Shown piece by piece: positions 63,266-64,000 of a DNA stretch of 64,000 nucleotides. The position numbers and the translations under genes were made by a program. The stretch lies in assembly GCA_024692565.1 (NCBI GenBank), contig JAILMN010000025.1:100476-164475 (forward strand). Direction: 5' to 3'. Source of the DNA: Paludibacteraceae bacterium (lineage in GTDB: Bacteria; Bacteroidota; Bacteroidia; Bacteroidales; Paludibacteraceae). Positions within the stretch are counted from its first letter, which is position 1. The number at the start of each line of letters is the position of its first letter. The notes beneath the pieces are model-generated. The model was not told where the DNA came from and did no database searches. It saw nothing but the letters and a program-made list of their open reading frames with translations.

Positions 63266-63382
63266 GGTGAATGCTACTCCTCAAAAAACGCAGTGCCCCC
63301 TGCTCGTGCTTTTGCGTTCCCCATCCGCAAAAGAACGTTTTTGCCGGAGTACATTTCACCAAGGCGGATGTAAACGGGGGGC
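63266..63382. ncRNA. Strongly structured RNA candidate with possible pseudoknot
   Basis: Three nested or consecutive stems are present. GGTGAATGCTACTCC (63266-63280) pairs with GGAGTACATTTCACC (63346-63360) over 14 pairs with two single bulges. CAAAAAACG (63282-63290) pairs with CGTTTTTG (63336-63343). CTTTTGCG (63309-63316) pairs perfectly with CGCAAAAG (63326-63333). GCCCCC (63295-63300) can also pair with GGGGGC (63377-63382) outside the main stem, as in an H-type pseudoknot. All pairs are Watson-Crick, so the strand cannot be told. If on the minus strand it lies between the lipoprotein and the 129-residue protein genes, with no separate promoter visible. I recognise no known family. Confidence 0.6.
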
Positions 63383-63387
63383 TTTAA

Positions 63388-63555
63388 TCATAACTTTTTG
63401 GAAGCGTCGTAGGTTTCGACGGTTTTGGTTTGGATGACGATTGAGGTGTCGCCTTTCTGCAGATATTGGCTCTCGTTCGTCACCACCCGCGTCACGTTGC
63501 AACTCGTCAAAACGGCGCTCATCACAATGGTTGTCATAATCAAAATCTTTCTCAT
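63388..63555 (-). CDS. Small lipoprotein, unknown function
   Basis: The 55-residue product has a lipoprotein signal (MRKILIMTTIVMSAVLTSC, Cys in the lipobox LTSC) and a short charged tail. The ATG at 63555 is the signal-peptide start. A promoter -7 box TACCTTTG is at 63583-63590. It precedes the structured region and the 129-residue protein gene on the same strand. Confidence 0.7.
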   Translation of the reverse strand: MRKILIMTTIVMSAVLTSCNVTRVVTNESQYLQKGDTSIVIQTKTVETYDASKKL

Positions 63556-63582
63556 TTTTGTGTTCCTTTCTAAAATCTGGTG

Positions 63583-63590
63583 CAAAGGTA
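63583..63590 (-). promoter_or_regulatory. Promoter -7 box for the lipoprotein gene
   Basis: TACCTTTG on the minus strand; the -33 position (four bases, 20 bases upstream) does not match TTTG, so the promoter may need an activator or be weak. Confidence 0.65.
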
Positions 63591-63610
63591 CTGCTTTTTG
63601 CGGTAGGTTG

Positions 63611-63627
63611 TTGGTCAAAATGACCAA
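63611..63627. promoter_or_regulatory. Dyad upstream of the lipoprotein promoter
   Basis: TTGGTCA (63611-63617) and TGACCAA (63621-63627) are exact inverted repeats around AAA. It lies about 20 bases upstream of the -7 box, over the -33 region, where a regulator could act. An outer GCGGT/ACCGC pair could extend it to a cruciform. Confidence 0.45.
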
Positions 63628-63651
63628 TTGTTGTTAAAACCGCACAAAATT

Positions 63652-63858
63652 TTAAAATACCATCCTTGGCGGAGGCCGCTCCTTCCGAAAGCGGAAGGAT
63701 GCTCCGGGGTGGTTTTTGGCTAAGATTTTGCGGATTCGTTCATCGGAAAGTCCGAATTGTAGTCCGAGGCGGATGTAGGCTTTCATGGCCGGCATGGGCG
63801 GGAGTTGTTTGAAGGCCTCACGGATGAGGCGGTGTCGTTGGATGGTGGTTGGTCTCAT
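63652..63858 (-). CDS. Small basic protein with helix-turn-helix-like segment
   Basis: The 68-residue product contains AIRLGLQFGLSDERIRKILAKN-like residues (YIRLGLQFGLSDERIRKILA), a helix-turn-helix-like pattern, and a Pro/Arg-rich tail. No family is recognised and no good promoter is seen; the phased TCCGAT element lies just upstream. It may be a real small regulator or a spurious frame. Confidence 0.4.
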   Translation of the reverse strand: MRPTTIQRHRLIREAFKQLPPMPAMKAYIRLGLQFGLSDERIRKILAKNHPGASFRFRKERPPPRMVF

Positions 63859-63883
63859 GAGTTTTGGGGTTTGAAAAATTGAA

Positions 63884-63975
63884 CATTTTGGGTTGGTGTT
63901 ACGTCCGTGTTAAGTCCGATTTGCCTCCGATGCGAGTCCGATGTGCGTCCGTTCTGAAATTTGGAACATTTTTGA
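63884..63975. repeat. Dispersed element with five 11-base-phased TCCGAT boxes (copy B)
   Basis: TCCG(A)T boxes start at 63904, 63915, 63926, 63937 and 63948, exactly 11 bases apart (the outer two are TCCGT). The block is bounded by AACATTTT (63882-63889) and AACATTTTT (about 63965-63973). The internal 23 bases starting TTAAGTCCGATTTGCC are identical to copy A. Confidence 0.9.
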
Positions 63976-64000
63976 ATCCGTGCTGCCGGATCTTTCCGAA

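Overview
The window is ordinary chromosome from an anaerobic member of the Bacteroidales (phylum Bacteroidota). Three things point there. Promoters follow the Bacteroidota sigma-factor pattern: TTTG at -33, a spacer of 19-20 bases, then TAnnTTTG at -7. At least fourteen such sites are visible, many in back-to-back divergent pairs. The protein families are typical of the order: a type IX secretion plug protein, a TonB-dependent receptor with a carboxypeptidase-like plug extension, DUF4421, DUF4846, DUF4956, DUF2490, a BT_0820-type HAD protein and a GH3 protein. Energy metabolism is ferredoxin-linked (KorAB). I cannot fix the family or genus. No insertion sequence, prophage, CRISPR array or rRNA is visible; one tRNA gene is present.

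Layout. 1-4.2 kb: the end of a CobW-type metallochaperone gene plus a thioesterase, then a minus-strand pair of envelope proteins. 4.2-8.1 kb: MgtC-like protein; valS with an O-methyltransferase. 8.1-15.6 kb: an eight-gene operon (mnmE, yicC, gmk, nadD, korA, korB, rlmB-like, RluA-like). 15.6-16.0 kb: tRNA-Thr(CGU), its terminator and a structured RNA candidate. 16.0-21.1 kb: T9SS plug protein, then lysS-gpsA-pgi on the minus strand. 21.2-25.8 kb: an EF-G2-like factor and a TonB receptor with a His-rich loop. 25.8-30.3 kb: a six-gene minus-strand operon (DUF4421, QueH, small secreted protein, VTC-like, DUF4956, DUF2490). 30.5-39.2 kb: a FISUMP-like/DUF4846 fusion, an AddAB-type nuclease-helicase pair, and mtaB. 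39.3-45.8 kb: TPR protein, ribH, lysC, YitT, sugar nucleotidyltransferase, galE, mannose isomerase, terminator. 45.9-54.9 kb: rsmD and a membrane protein on the minus strand, then a nine-gene run starting with a shortened RelA/SpoT protein. 55.0-58.1 kb: a self-contained three-gene operon with its own promoter and terminator encoding a steroid 5-alpha-reductase-type enzyme, an Old Yellow Enzyme-type flavin reductase and a short-chain dehydrogenase. 58.1-62.6 kb: prfB, yigZ, acyltransferase, coaD and an S41 protease on the minus strand. 62.7-64.0 kb: small unknown proteins around a strongly folded RNA region.

The most unusual content is of three kinds. (1) The 55.0-58.1 kb operon matches the gene combination known for A-ring reduction of bile acids and steroids by gut Bacteroidales. 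(2) There are two unassigned structured RNA candidates (63266-63382, with a possible pseudoknot, and 15643-15760). (3) Short repeats recur throughout. Two dispersed elements carry five TCCGAT boxes at exactly 11-base spacing, and 7-21-base direct repeats sit at gene borders or in frame inside housekeeping genes, where some provide start codons, stop codons or protein ends.
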